12,529 bases of DNA from contig CAAEDC010000116.1 in NCBI GenBank assembly GCA_900754495.1, positions 1 to 12,529 on the forward strand, written 5' to 3'. The first letter of the stretch is position 1; every line of letters starts with the position of its first letter. Position numbers and translations under genes: made by a program. This document shows, in pieces, positions 6,918 to 12,529 of the stretch. The notes beneath the pieces are model-generated. The model was not told the origin of the DNA and did no database searches. It worked only from the letters and a program-made list of their open reading frames with translations. The DNA comes from Eggerthellaceae bacterium (GTDB lineage Bacteria > Actinomycetota > Coriobacteriia > Coriobacteriales > Eggerthellaceae).

Positions 6918-7499
6918 TTAACGCGCGTCTCCCGGATCGATCTTCGTCGCGAAGATGGCCTTGACGGCGAGATCGACCGCGTCCGGATCGACCGGCTCGC
7001 CCAAAAGGCAGGTTTCCAGCATCGCGCCGTCCATCAGCATCGTGAGCGCCTTGGCGCGCGGCTCGTCGACGTAGGGGAGGGAGCGGCGGATCGAGATGCC
7101 GATCGATGCGCGGGCGAGCTCGCGTAGCTCCGGATCGTTGGCCGCCGTGCTGTAGAACGCCGTGTCGATGGCGACCTGCTCCGCATCCGCGAGGTACGCG
7201 TTGAGCTCGTGGGCGTACGCTTGCGCCGTGCCGCCCGCCGCATCGACGGCGCGGAACATCTCGTCGTAGTCCTCCTCGATGAGGCGTGCCAGCTCGGCGA
7301 GGGCGGCGCGGCGCAGCTCGTCGATGCTCGAGAAGTACTGCGTGGTGGATCCGAGCGGCACCCCGGCCTGCTGCGCGACGCGGCGATGCGTCAGCTTGCG
7401 CGTTCCCTCGCGCGCGATGATCTCGGCGGCGGCTTCGATGATGGCGCGCCTGCGTCCCTCGGGATCGCGCTTGGCTCGTTTGGGCTTCTGCATCTCCAT
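6918..7499 (-). CDS. TetR-family transcriptional repressor
   Basis: The product has 193 residues. Residues 16-63 form the TetR_N helix-turn-helix domain: RRRAIIEAAAEIIAREG, then LTHRRVAQQAGVPLGSTTQYF. Residues 64-193 are an all-helical ligand/dimer domain with no family I can name. A lysine/arginine-rich tail (KPKRAKR) precedes the DNA-binding domain. The start at 7499 follows AAAGGA (7505-7510) by 5 bases; ATGs farther up at 7535 and 7541 lack a site and would overlap the operator. It lies upstream of, and co-directional with, the DHA2 exporter, so it probably controls that pump. Paired operators lie just upstream and overlap its proposed promoter, which implies autorepression. The inducer is unknown. 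Confidence 0.95.
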   Translation of the reverse strand: MEMQKPKRAKRDPEGRRRAIIEAAAEIIAREGTRKLTHRRVAQQAGVPLGSTTQYFSSIDELRRAALAELARLIEEDYDEMFRAVDAAGGTAQAYAHELNAYLADAEQVAIDTAFYSTAANDPELRELARASIGISIRRSLPYVDEPRAKALTMLMDGAMLETCLLGEPVDPDAVDLAVKAIFATKIDPGDAR

Positions 7500-7520
7500 T
7501 TCAGTCCTTTGCGTTGTTAG

Positions 7521-7538
7521 TGTACGTTTGTCCATTAG
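7521..7538. promoter_or_regulatory. TetR operator-like box, proximal copy
   Basis: TGTACGTTTGTCCATTAG matches the distal box at 15 of 18 positions. It covers the predicted transcription start (about 7533) and lies 21 bases before the tetR ATG. It is less symmetric than the distal copy, so it may be the weaker site. Confidence 0.6.
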
Positions 7539-7539
7539 C

Positions 7540-7568
7540 ATGCTAGGGCAAAGGCATCTTCATGTACA
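7540..7568 (-). promoter_or_regulatory. Candidate tetR promoter overlapping the distal operator
   Basis: Minus-strand TGTACA (7563-7568, 4 of 6 to TTGACA) and TAGCAT (7540-7545, 4 of 6 to TATAAT) are 17 bases apart. The start would fall near 7533, within the proximal box. A repressor on either box would block it. Confidence 0.45.
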
Positions 7569-7580
7569 TATGTACATTAG
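7563..7580. promoter_or_regulatory. TetR operator-like box, distal copy (perfect palindrome)
   Basis: TGTACATATGTACATTAG contains the perfect 16-bp palindrome ATGTACATATGTACAT (7562-7577), the size expected for a TetR dimer. It starts exactly 42 bp from the start of the proximal box, four helical turns, so both would face the same side. Its left half supplies the proposed tetR -35. Confidence 0.7.
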
Positions 7581-7666
7581 AAAACGACACAATTCGAGCA
7601 CGATTCGACTCGGGGCTTGAGCGCGTGGAGGCCGGCGGCTCGAACGTGCGAAAGGCCGGCCGGGCC

Positions 7667-8329
7667 CTACGCTTCCTTCCCGCGGCTGGGGCAGAGGTCG
7701 GCGATGATGCAGTCACCGCACAGCGGACCGCGGGCGCGGCAGAACTCGCGGCCGAAGTGAACCCACTGGTGGTTGATGTAGAGCCAGTCGGGCTGCGGGT
7801 AGATCTTCAGCAGCTTAGCCTCCACCTTGGCCGGCGTGTCGTCGTTGCGCGTCGCGAAGCGCAGCCGGTGCGCGATGCGGAACACGTGGGTGTCCACCGC
7901 GATGCCCTGCGGATTGCGAAACGCCTCGCACATCACGACGTTTGCCGTCTTGCGGCCGACGCCGGGCAGCTTCTGCAGCGCGTCGATGTCGTTGGGCACC
8001 TCGCCTCCGAACTCGGTCAGGACGGTCTGCGCGCAGGCGATGATGTTCTTGGCCTTGTTGCGGTAGAAGCCGAGCGGATGGATGATCGCCTCGACGTCCT
8101 CCAGGCGCGCTGCCGCCATCGTCTCGGGTGTGCCGTAGCGCGCGAACAGCTCGGGCGTCACCTTGTTCACGGCGGCGTCGGTGCATTGCGCCGACAGGAT
8201 AACCGACACGGTGAGCGTGAACGGGCTGAGGTAGTCCAGCGAGCACTCCCCCTCGCCGTAGTGCGCGAGCATGCGCTCCTCGATCTGCGCCGCGCGGGCG
8301 CGTTGCTGGGTGAGGTTCTCGCGTGCCAT
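7667..8329 (-). CDS. nth: Endonuclease III, DNA glycosylase/AP lyase
   Basis: The product has 220 residues, normal for Nth. The helix-hairpin-helix is LQKLPGVGRKTANVV (119-132) and contains catalytic lysine K127. Catalytic aspartate D146 lies in VDTHVFR. The C-terminal [4Fe-4S] loop C197-x6-C204-x2-C207-x5-C213 is exact. It removes oxidized pyrimidines from DNA and nicks the abasic site in base-excision repair. AAAGGAA (8334-8340), 4 bases before the ATG, supports the start at 8329. It diverges from the TRIC channel gene. Its likely promoter, minus-strand TGCTAGAAT at 8442-8450, leaves a leader of about 105 bases. Nothing is unusual in the protein. Confidence 0.97.
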   Translation of the reverse strand: MARENLTQQRARAAQIEERMLAHYGEGECSLDYLSPFTLTVSVILSAQCTDAAVNKVTPELFARYGTPETMAAARLEDVEAIIHPLGFYRNKAKNIIACAQTVLTEFGGEVPNDIDALQKLPGVGRKTANVVMCEAFRNPQGIAVDTHVFRIAHRLRFATRNDDTPAKVEAKLLKIYPQPDWLYINHQWVHFGREFCRARGPLCGDCIIADLCPSRGKEA

Positions 8330-8441
8330 GAGGTTCCTTTCGCTGATGGGGGGGGACGGTTGGGACGGGGTGGTCGGGCGCGGGGCTTTGCGGCTCTTCC
8401 GGCTGAGCGGTCAAGCCGGCGGGCGTGCGGTCCTCCACGGG

Positions 8442-8450
8442 ATTCTAGCA
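8442..8450 (-). promoter_or_regulatory. Extended -10 promoter of nth
   Basis: Minus-strand TGC-TAGAAT gives a TGn extension and 5 of 6 -10 matches. The -35 is weak. It sits back to back with the plus-strand extended -10 at 8457-8465. Confidence 0.55.
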
Positions 8451-8456
8451 CGTCGC

Positions 8457-8465
8457 TGGTATACT
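8457..8465 (+). promoter_or_regulatory. Extended -10 promoter of the TRIC channel gene
   Basis: TGG-TATACT gives a TGn extension and 5 of 6 -10 matches. No -35 is recognizable. Transcription would start near 8472. The -10 hexamers of this promoter and the nth promoter are only 18 bp apart, so polymerases could not occupy both at once. Confidence 0.6.
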
Positions 8466-8582
8466 GAAGCGGCGGCGTGGCGTCGGGGACGGCACGCCGA
8501 GCCGATGGCGGATGCGGCTGCGAAGGCCGCGTCGCGCGATGTCGGCTTCGACCCAGGAGAACAGGAAGCGGAAGAGCGCGGG

Positions 8583-9377
8583 ATGGATATCGCGGCGATC
8601 TTGGATTCGATGACGGGCGCGGGGCGCGTGCTCACCGTGCCGTGGGGCATCGACTACTTCTCCATCATCGTGGGCGCCATCACGGGCGCGCTGTTCGCAT
8701 GCGAGCGCAAGCTCGACACCGTCGGCACGGTCGTGCTCGGCCTCGTCACCGCGTACGGCGGCGGCCTCATCCGCGACGTCATCCTGCAGGACGAGGGCGT
8801 CTACTTCACCGAGCACCCCGACCTCATCGTCATCTGCATCCTGCTGTGCCTGTTCGTGTTCTACTTCCGCGGGCTGTTCAAGAACCTCGACCGCACGGTC
8901 ATGCTGGCCGACACGCTCTCGGTGGCGCTGTTCGCGCTGGCGGGCGCCAGCAAGGCGTTCGCGGCGGGATCGGGCATCGTCGTGTCGATCATCTTGGGCG
9001 CCATCACGGCGGTCGGCGGCGGGGCGGTGCGCGACATCTGCGTCGGCGAGATCCCCGCGGTGTTCAAGCGGTCGAACTACTACGCCGTCGCCGGCCTCGG
9101 CGGCGCGGCGGTGTACGTGGCGCTGGCCCAGCTGGGCTGTCCGCTGCCGGTCGCCGGCGTGCTGTGCGTCGCCACGGTGGTGGGCCTGCGCTACGCCAGC
9201 GTGATGCTCGGCCTGAAGACCAAGCAGGAAGCCGACTTCGCCCCCGCGGTGCTGCGGGGGATCCGCCGACTGCGCGGCAAGGACGTCGACGGCGCGTCCG
9301 AGGGGGATCCCGATCGAGAGGATCCCTCCGCTGTCGAGCCTCCGCACGGAGGCGGGGAGGGCTCGCAGAGCCGCTAG
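8583..9377 (+). CDS. TRIC/UPF0126 family membrane channel
   Basis: The product has 264 residues from the chosen start. Two three-helix repeats carry the hallmark glycine-arginine motifs GGGLIRD (59-65) and GGGAVRDICVGEIPAVF (145-161). A seventh hydrophobic segment (about 188-204) follows, then a hydrophilic tail of about 55 residues rich in Gly, Asp and Glu. Bacterial relatives are trimeric monovalent cation channels (TRIC); others, such as YicG, are annotated as glycine transporters. The role here is unresolved. Start choice: ATG 8583 follows GGAAGAG (8570-8576) by 6 bases. An in-frame ATG at 8505 would add 26 residues but has no Shine-Dalgarno. The promoter at 8457-8465 fits either. The C-terminal codons run into the first partial unit of the 41-nt repeat. 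It is a single-gene unit. Confidence 0.92.
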   Translation: MDIAAILDSMTGAGRVLTVPWGIDYFSIIVGAITGALFACERKLDTVGTVVLGLVTAYGGGLIRDVILQDEGVYFTEHPDLIVICILLCLFVFYFRGLFKNLDRTVMLADTLSVALFALAGASKAFAAGSGIVVSIILGAITAVGGGAVRDICVGEIPAVFKRSNYYAVAGLGGAAVYVALAQLGCPLPVAGVLCVATVVGLRYASVMLGLKTKQEADFAPAVLRGIRRLRGKDVDGASEGDPDREDPSAVEPPHGGGEGSQSR

Positions 9378-9385
9378 GGGATGGC

Positions 9386-9548
9386 GGGCCGCTGGCGGAG
9401 CGCGCGGTCGCGCAGCAGCACGCGCGAGCCGCTGGCGGAGGATGAGGTTGCTCAGCAACAAGCGCTGAGCTGCTAGCGGAGCGCGGAACTGCGCAGCAGC
9501 ATGCGCCGAGCCGCTGGCGGAGTGCGGCGTCGTCGGCGAAACGCTGCG
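9386..9548. repeat. Four-copy 41-nt tandem repeat with internal dyads
   Basis: Units start at 9386, 9426, 9467 and 9508 (periods 40, 41, 41). Each starts GAGCCGCTGGCGGAG or a one-to-three-base variant. The first three then share a GC-CAGCA-CA-GCGC half; the fourth diverges there. A partial unit overlaps the channel gene's stop codon at 9368-9385. The second half of each complete unit can fold on itself (for example GTTGC-TCA-GCAAC in unit 2), with arm sequences that differ between units but still pair in part. The period is not a multiple of three and stop codons occur, so it is not coding. Function is unknown. Confidence 0.8.
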
Positions 9549-9712
9549 CCGCGGGTCGCTTGCGCGAGGCAGTTGGGCTTCGTGTCCGCTCGGCTCAGCA
9601 TGTTCCGGAACGGCAGGCTCGCAAACCCACTCGATGCCGTCCGCTCCGTCCCCGCTGTTTCGTGTCGAAACGCTGGGGATGCGCTCGTCTGATCCGCCTG
9701 CATCCTTTCGTC

Positions 9713-9721
9713 TGCCATAAT
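9713..9721 (+). promoter_or_regulatory. Candidate extended -10 promoter of rlmB-yacP
   Basis: TGC-CATAAT combines a TGn extension with 5 of 6 -10 matches. The -35 region is poor. The leader to the rlmB ATG would be about 105 bases and GC-rich. Confidence 0.45.
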
Positions 9722-9831
9722 GACGGGTCGGAATAGCCGCGGCGTCCGTTCGGGCGCCGGCGCGCCGCCGCATCGAGGACAGGCCGCCGGATCCCGCGCG
9801 CCGCCGCACCGCGCATAGACAAGGAAGAACC

Positions 9832-10581
9832 ATGGCTGATTACATCGAGGGCAAGCGCCCGGTCATCGAGGCCCTGCGCACGGGCGTGCCCATGCGCCGC
9901 ATCATGATGGCCGACAACGCGAAGCGCGATCCGCTCATCAACGACATCCAGCGCAAGGCGAAGCGCTTCGGCGTCGAGATCGAGCTCGTCCCGCGCAAGG
10001 CGCTCGATGACCTGTCCGACCACGGCTCGCATCAGGGCGTCATCGCCGAGGCTAAGCCGTTCCAATACCGCGGCATCAACGAGCTGATCCAGCAGGCGTG
10101 CGCGTACGCCGACGAGCACGACGGGCGCGCGCTGGTGGTCATCCTCGACCACCTCACCGACGCCGGCAACCTCGGCGCCGTCACCCGCAGCGCCGAGGCG
10201 GTGGGTGCGAGCGGCATCGTCATCCCCAACAAGCGCAGCGCGCGCGTGGAGGCCGCGACCTACAAAAGCTCCGCCGGTGCCATCGCCCATGTCCCGGTCG
10301 CCCAGGTGGCGAACCTGGTGCAGGCGATGTCGAAGCTGAAGGACGAGGGGTTCTGGATCGCCGGCGCCACCGAGCACGCCTCCGACCTCATCTGGAAGAG
10401 CAACCTCAAGGGCAAGATCGCGCTCGTGATGGGCAACGAGCACGACGGCCTGTCCCGCATCGTCATGGAAAGCTGCGACTTCCTCTGCAAGCTGCCGCTC
10501 GAAGGAGAGGTGGCCTCGCTCAACGTGGCGCAGGCGTCGACCGCGTGCATGTACGAATGGTTGCGCCAGAACCAGGCCTAA
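9832..10581 (+). CDS. rlmB: RlmB-type 23S rRNA 2'-O-ribose methyltransferase (SpoU/TrmH family)
   Basis: The product has 249 residues. Residues 1-75 form the substrate-binding L30e-like domain (EGKRPVIEALR, HQGVIAE). Residues 100-249 are the SPOUT knot domain with motif 1 LDHLTDAGNLGAVTRSAEA (105-123, including N113 and R119), motif 2 LVMGNEHDGLSR (198-209) and motif 3 LPLEGEVASLNVAQA (221-235). It uses S-adenosylmethionine to methylate a ribose in 23S rRNA; E. coli RlmB targets G2251. Motif 2 reads GNEHDGL where GNEGxGL is more usual. AAGGAAG (9821-9827) supports the ATG at 9832. It is followed one base later by yacP, an arrangement also found in many Firmicutes, where cysS and mrnC precede. 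Those two genes are absent here. Confidence 0.94.
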   Translation: MADYIEGKRPVIEALRTGVPMRRIMMADNAKRDPLINDIQRKAKRFGVEIELVPRKALDDLSDHGSHQGVIAEAKPFQYRGINELIQQACAYADEHDGRALVVILDHLTDAGNLGAVTRSAEAVGASGIVIPNKRSARVEAATYKSSAGAIAHVPVAQVANLVQAMSKLKDEGFWIAGATEHASDLIWKSNLKGKIALVMGNEHDGLSRIVMESCDFLCKLPLEGEVASLNVAQASTACMYEWLRQNQA

Positions 10582-10582
10582 G

Positions 10583-11119
10583 ATGCCCCGTCAACGCAAA
10601 AAGCTGCTGATCGTCGACGGGTACAACGTGCTGCGCTCCGGCAGCCGCTACCAGCGCATCGACGATCCCGACTACACCGACGACTGGTTCAACACCGCGC
10701 GCGACGCCCTCGTCAACGACGTGATCAACTTCGCCGGACGCGAGTGGCGCGCGATAGTGGTGTTCGACGGCGGCGGCAACGCGTTCTCGGCGGGGGAGGC
10801 GACCTCGCTCGGCGGCGTGCGCATCGTGTTCTCGCCGGCGGGGCAGAGCGCCGACAAGGTCATCGAGAAGCTCGCGCATGACGCGCGCGAGCGCCAGGTG
10901 GAGACGCTCGTCGTCTCCAGCGACGCGACCATCCAGGACACCGTCTTTGGATTCGGCGTCGACCGCATGAGCGCGGAGGGCTTCTGCCGCGAGCTCGGCG
11001 CCTACTACGAGGACGCCCGGCTCGACGATACGCCCAAGGTCTCCCGCAAGAACACCGTCGCCGACCGCATCCCCGCCGACGTCCTCGCCAAGCTCACCCG
11101 GATGCGCGACGGCCGGTAA
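10583..11119 (+). CDS. yacP: YacP/Rae1-like NYN-domain ribonuclease
   Basis: The product has 178 residues. It is a PIN-like NYN domain over its whole length: LLIVDGYNVLR (8-18, with D12 and N15), VVFDGGGN (59-66, D62), an acidic D91 in SADKVIEKLA, and VVSSDATIQDT (110-120, D114). These acidic residues bind the catalytic metal in the family. The B. subtilis member Rae1 cleaves mRNA in the ribosomal A site. The ATG lies one base after the rlmB stop and has no strong Shine-Dalgarno, so translation is probably coupled to rlmB. Adjacent rlmB-yacP genes are a conserved pair and point to a ribosome-linked role. Length is typical. No terminator with a T run was found downstream. Confidence 0.92.
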   Translation: MPRQRKKLLIVDGYNVLRSGSRYQRIDDPDYTDDWFNTARDALVNDVINFAGREWRAIVVFDGGGNAFSAGEATSLGGVRIVFSPAGQSADKVIEKLAHDARERQVETLVVSSDATIQDTVFGFGVDRMSAEGFCRELGAYYEDARLDDTPKVSRKNTVADRIPADVLAKLTRMRDGR

Positions 11120-11416
11120 AGCGGGTTGAGGGTCGTGCGCGACGGCTCCGCGTCGAGACGGAGGCCTTCGCGGCACCGTTCGATAGAGCCGGCGCTATTT
11201 CGCCGCCCGCGTCGACGTGGCGCTTGGGAGGAATCTTCCTAGCTGCGTGCGGCATCGCATGGGAGCGAAACCGAAGATGCCTCGAGCGCACGTCGGATGC
11301 GTGCGGCTCTCATCGGATCCGCATAGGTTTTGCGCGGCATCTGCGTGAAGTCTGCGAATGTTCCGTCCGGCCCCTGCGCGATCCTCGTGCGGCGTGGCGG
11401 TGCCATCCTGCCCGTC
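11120..11416. other. Intergenic region before the DUF559-like gene
   Basis: This is 297 bases without a supported gene. It holds the near-palindrome ATAGAGCCGGCGCTAT (11183-11198) and a small stem GCACG/CGTGC (11288-11304). No promoter or strong ribosome site for the following gene is recognizable. Base composition becomes visibly less GC-rich from here to the right. Confidence 0.6.
11183..11198. repeat. 16-bp near-palindrome related to the 727-829 cluster
   Basis: ATAGAGCCGGCGCTAT has one mismatched pair out of eight and is flanked by CG and TTCG. This gives outward halves similar to the CGAATAGAGCG words upstream of the reductase gene. It may be an operator or a dispersed element. Confidence 0.45.
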
Positions 11417-12358
11417 ATGAGACTTTTCCTTTACGGCGAAACGGCCGCCCAATGGTGGGCGCATGCACGAGGCTTCGATCGCGCAAGCGAAGCCGCCCGT
11501 ATCGACGCCTCCGTTTTGCGGGAGTGCGCCCCTTCCGTCAAGACGATCCGCTACCTTGTCGAAACCTTTCCGTTCCTATCGCCTCCTTACCATGTGCTCG
11601 CTTCTTCCGATGCCGATAAACGCGCCCTCGGCTCCGTCGTCGTCCATGTTTCGGGTTTTCCGTATGGAGACGGCTCGTTCATTCGCGTTGCCGGTGGAGT
11701 GTACGTGCCTTCCCCCGAACTTTGCTTCGCTCAATTCGCCGGGAATTCGACCCTCATCCGCTCTATCAAGGAGGGCTTTGCTCTTTGCGGATCTTTCGCC
11801 CTCGACGAATCGTCGGAAACGGGGCTTTCCGCGCGCCGCCCGGTGGCATCGACGCGTTCCTTGGGGCGCTTTCTCGACTCACATTCCAGTCTGCACGGTA
11901 CGGCAAAAGCGAGAAGGGCGATCCGCTGGGTTATGGACGGATCGGCATCCCCGCGTGAGTCGGATCTTGCCATGCGGTTGACGTTGCCGCAGCGATTGGG
12001 CGGCTTCGGGATTCCGGGCGCGCGGCTCAATCACCGCATAGATCCGCAGAAGCTCGCCAGCCGTCTGACCGATAGCGAGTATTTCGTGGGCGATTTGTGC
12101 TGGGAGCGTGAGAAGCTCGTCGTCGAATACGATTCCGATCTTCATCTCACGTCCAGCGGGCTTGCCCACGATGCCGAGAAACGCGGCGTTCTGGAAGAGG
12201 ATGGTTACAAGGTGATCACCGTCACGAAGCTTCAACTCGACAGCTCCGTCGAGATGGCTCGAATCGCATGGAGGATCGGGCGGCATCTCGGAATCCGCGT
12301 CCGTATCCAGAATCCTGATTTCAAACGCCTCCAAACCGAATTGTTCCGATTGGGCTGA
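11417..12358 (+). CDS. DUF559/Vsr-like endonuclease-fold protein, coriobacterial accessory family
   Basis: The product has 313 residues. The N-terminal half (1-175) reads like an AbiEi-antitoxin-related region (GETAAQWW, SFIRVAGGVYVPSPELCFAQFAG at 87-109, LCGSF at 123-127). A middle SPRESDLAMRLTLPQRLGGFG (178-198) follows. The C-terminal domain (220-275) looks like a PD-(D/E)XK nuclease fold: D226 in GDLCW, E237 and D239 in LVVEYDSDLH243, D252 and R256, then GYKVITVTKLQL. From memory this domain order recurs in multicopy hypothetical proteins of Eggerthellaceae; the role is unknown (defence or regulation are options). I chose the ATG at 11417 because similarity begins there, but it lacks a clear Shine-Dalgarno; a TTG at 11330 is possible. 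Codon use is less GC-rich than the neighbours, suggesting transfer. Confidence 0.8.
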   Translation: MRLFLYGETAAQWWAHARGFDRASEAARIDASVLRECAPSVKTIRYLVETFPFLSPPYHVLASSDADKRALGSVVVHVSGFPYGDGSFIRVAGGVYVPSPELCFAQFAGNSTLIRSIKEGFALCGSFALDESSETGLSARRPVASTRSLGRFLDSHSSLHGTAKARRAIRWVMDGSASPRESDLAMRLTLPQRLGGFGIPGARLNHRIDPQKLASRLTDSEYFVGDLCWEREKLVVEYDSDLHLTSSGLAHDAEKRGVLEEDGYKVITVTKLQLDSSVEMARIAWRIGRHLGIRVRIQNPDFKRLQTELFRLG

Positions 12359-12404
12359 GTCCTTCGCCGCGGGGTTTGGGCGATTCGGGTCTGGTTCGCC
12401 GATC

Positions 12405-12423
12405 GCTCCAGAGACTTTGGAGC
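12405..12423 (+). terminator. Weak hairpin downstream of the DUF559-like gene
   Basis: GCTCCA (12405-12410) pairs with TGGAGC (12418-12423) around a 7-base loop, 47 bases after the stop. No T run follows, so an intrinsic terminator is only possible. Confidence 0.3.
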
Positions 12424-12466
12424 TGCGTTCCGTCCTCGAGCTGCTGCTTCGTCGTGTTCGGCCCCC

Positions 12467-12529
12467 GCATCGCCCCCCGCCCTCGTGCATCGCCCCCGCC
12501 CTCGTGTATCGTCCTCGTGCATCTCCCCC
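12467..12529. repeat. Short tandem repeat at the window end, about 19-20 nt
   Basis: GCATCGCCCCCCGCCCTCGT (12467-12486) is followed by a 19-base copy (12487-12505), a 13-base shortened copy (12506-12518) and the start of another (from 12519). The repeat runs off the window, so its full extent and any coding role cannot be judged. Confidence 0.75.

Larger units (their letters stand above)
9378..9831. other. Intergenic region between channel gene and rlmB
   Basis: This is 454 bases. The left half is the 41-nt tandem repeat. The right half has no gene, one small hairpin GTTTCG-TGT-CGAAAC around 9657-9671, and the likely rlmB promoter. Short open frames crossing it show repeat-derived, Arg/Ala-rich sequence and are not credible proteins. 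Confidence 0.7.

Noticed and set aside
6904..6918. Hairpin ACGCGG-CAG-CCGCGT as tetR terminator
   Set aside because: It has only 6 bp, overlaps the stop codon and is not followed by T residues; read-through to the exporter gene is more likely.
5093..6964. 623-codon open frame on the plus strand, and an overlapping one at 5553-7127
   Set aside because: Both are antisense to the DHA2 exporter, whose TM and motif pattern is unmistakable. Their low-complexity sequences match no family.
7562..8467. 301-codon plus-strand frame opposite nth
   Set aside because: The minus strand carries every Nth catalytic and Fe-S residue; the plus frame has no recognizable domain and begins inside the operator.
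9386..9548. CRISPR array
   Set aside because: The repeat is contiguous with no unique spacers; whole 41-nt units, including their variable halves, are related to each other.
8445..9833. 462-codon minus-strand frame spanning the channel gene and repeats
   Set aside because: It overlaps the TRIC-family gene and the non-coding 41-nt repeat, and its sequence is repetitive Arg/Ala/His-rich shadow.

Overview
The window is high-GC bacterial chromosome with tightly used Shine-Dalgarno starts. Its protein repertoire fits an anaerobic gut actinobacterium: a two-[4Fe-4S] aldo/keto-reductase-like protein, rubrerythrin, a coriobacterial-type cupin and a DUF559-like endonuclease-fold protein. I infer class Coriobacteriia, probably Eggerthellaceae (Eggerthella/Gordonibacter-like). 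That placement rests on protein style and was not tested by any search. No rRNA, tRNA, transposase, phage gene or CRISPR array was seen.

Layout, left to right. A cupin gene, cut by the window edge, reads leftward (1-384). A 544-base spacer with three kinds of repeat follows (385-928). Next is the Fe-S aldo/keto-reductase-like gene (+, 929-2026). A 640-base spacer (2027-2666) holds a large symmetric palindrome and an irregular five-copy repeat array, and leads into an APC-family amino acid permease (+, 2667-4223). A short spacer with a 35-bp near-perfect palindrome and a terminator separates it from rubrerythrin (-, 4445-4984). To the right, on the same strand, are a DHA2-type drug exporter (5177-6718) and a TetR regulator (6918-7499). 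Upstream of tetR are two matching operator-like boxes exactly 42 bp apart. Endonuclease III (nth, -, 7667-8329) and a TRIC/UPF0126 channel gene (+, 8583-9377) diverge from an intergenic stretch with back-to-back extended -10 promoters. A 41-nt tandem repeat follows the channel gene. Then comes a two-gene RNA operon, rlmB-yacP (+, 9832-11119). The last gene is a less GC-biased, probably horizontally acquired DUF559/Vsr-like protein (+, 11417-12358), followed by a short tandem repeat at the window end.

Functional links. TetR, exporter and possibly rubrerythrin form a co-directional leftward group. TetR probably represses its own promoter, because the candidate -35 lies inside one operator copy, and so would also control the exporter if the two are cotranscribed. 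Rubrerythrin has its own strong promoter and terminator and is probably an independent peroxide-defence gene. rlmB and yacP are one base apart and both act on the ribosome (23S rRNA methylation; A-site mRNA cleavage). The rest are single-gene units with their own promoters. Three of the proposed promoters share a TGnTAnnnT extended -10.

No complete undescribed multi-gene system is evident. The items most worth a second look are the paired TetR operators, the non-coding repeat families, the reductase that lacks two canonical AKR catalytic residues, and the DUF559-like protein.
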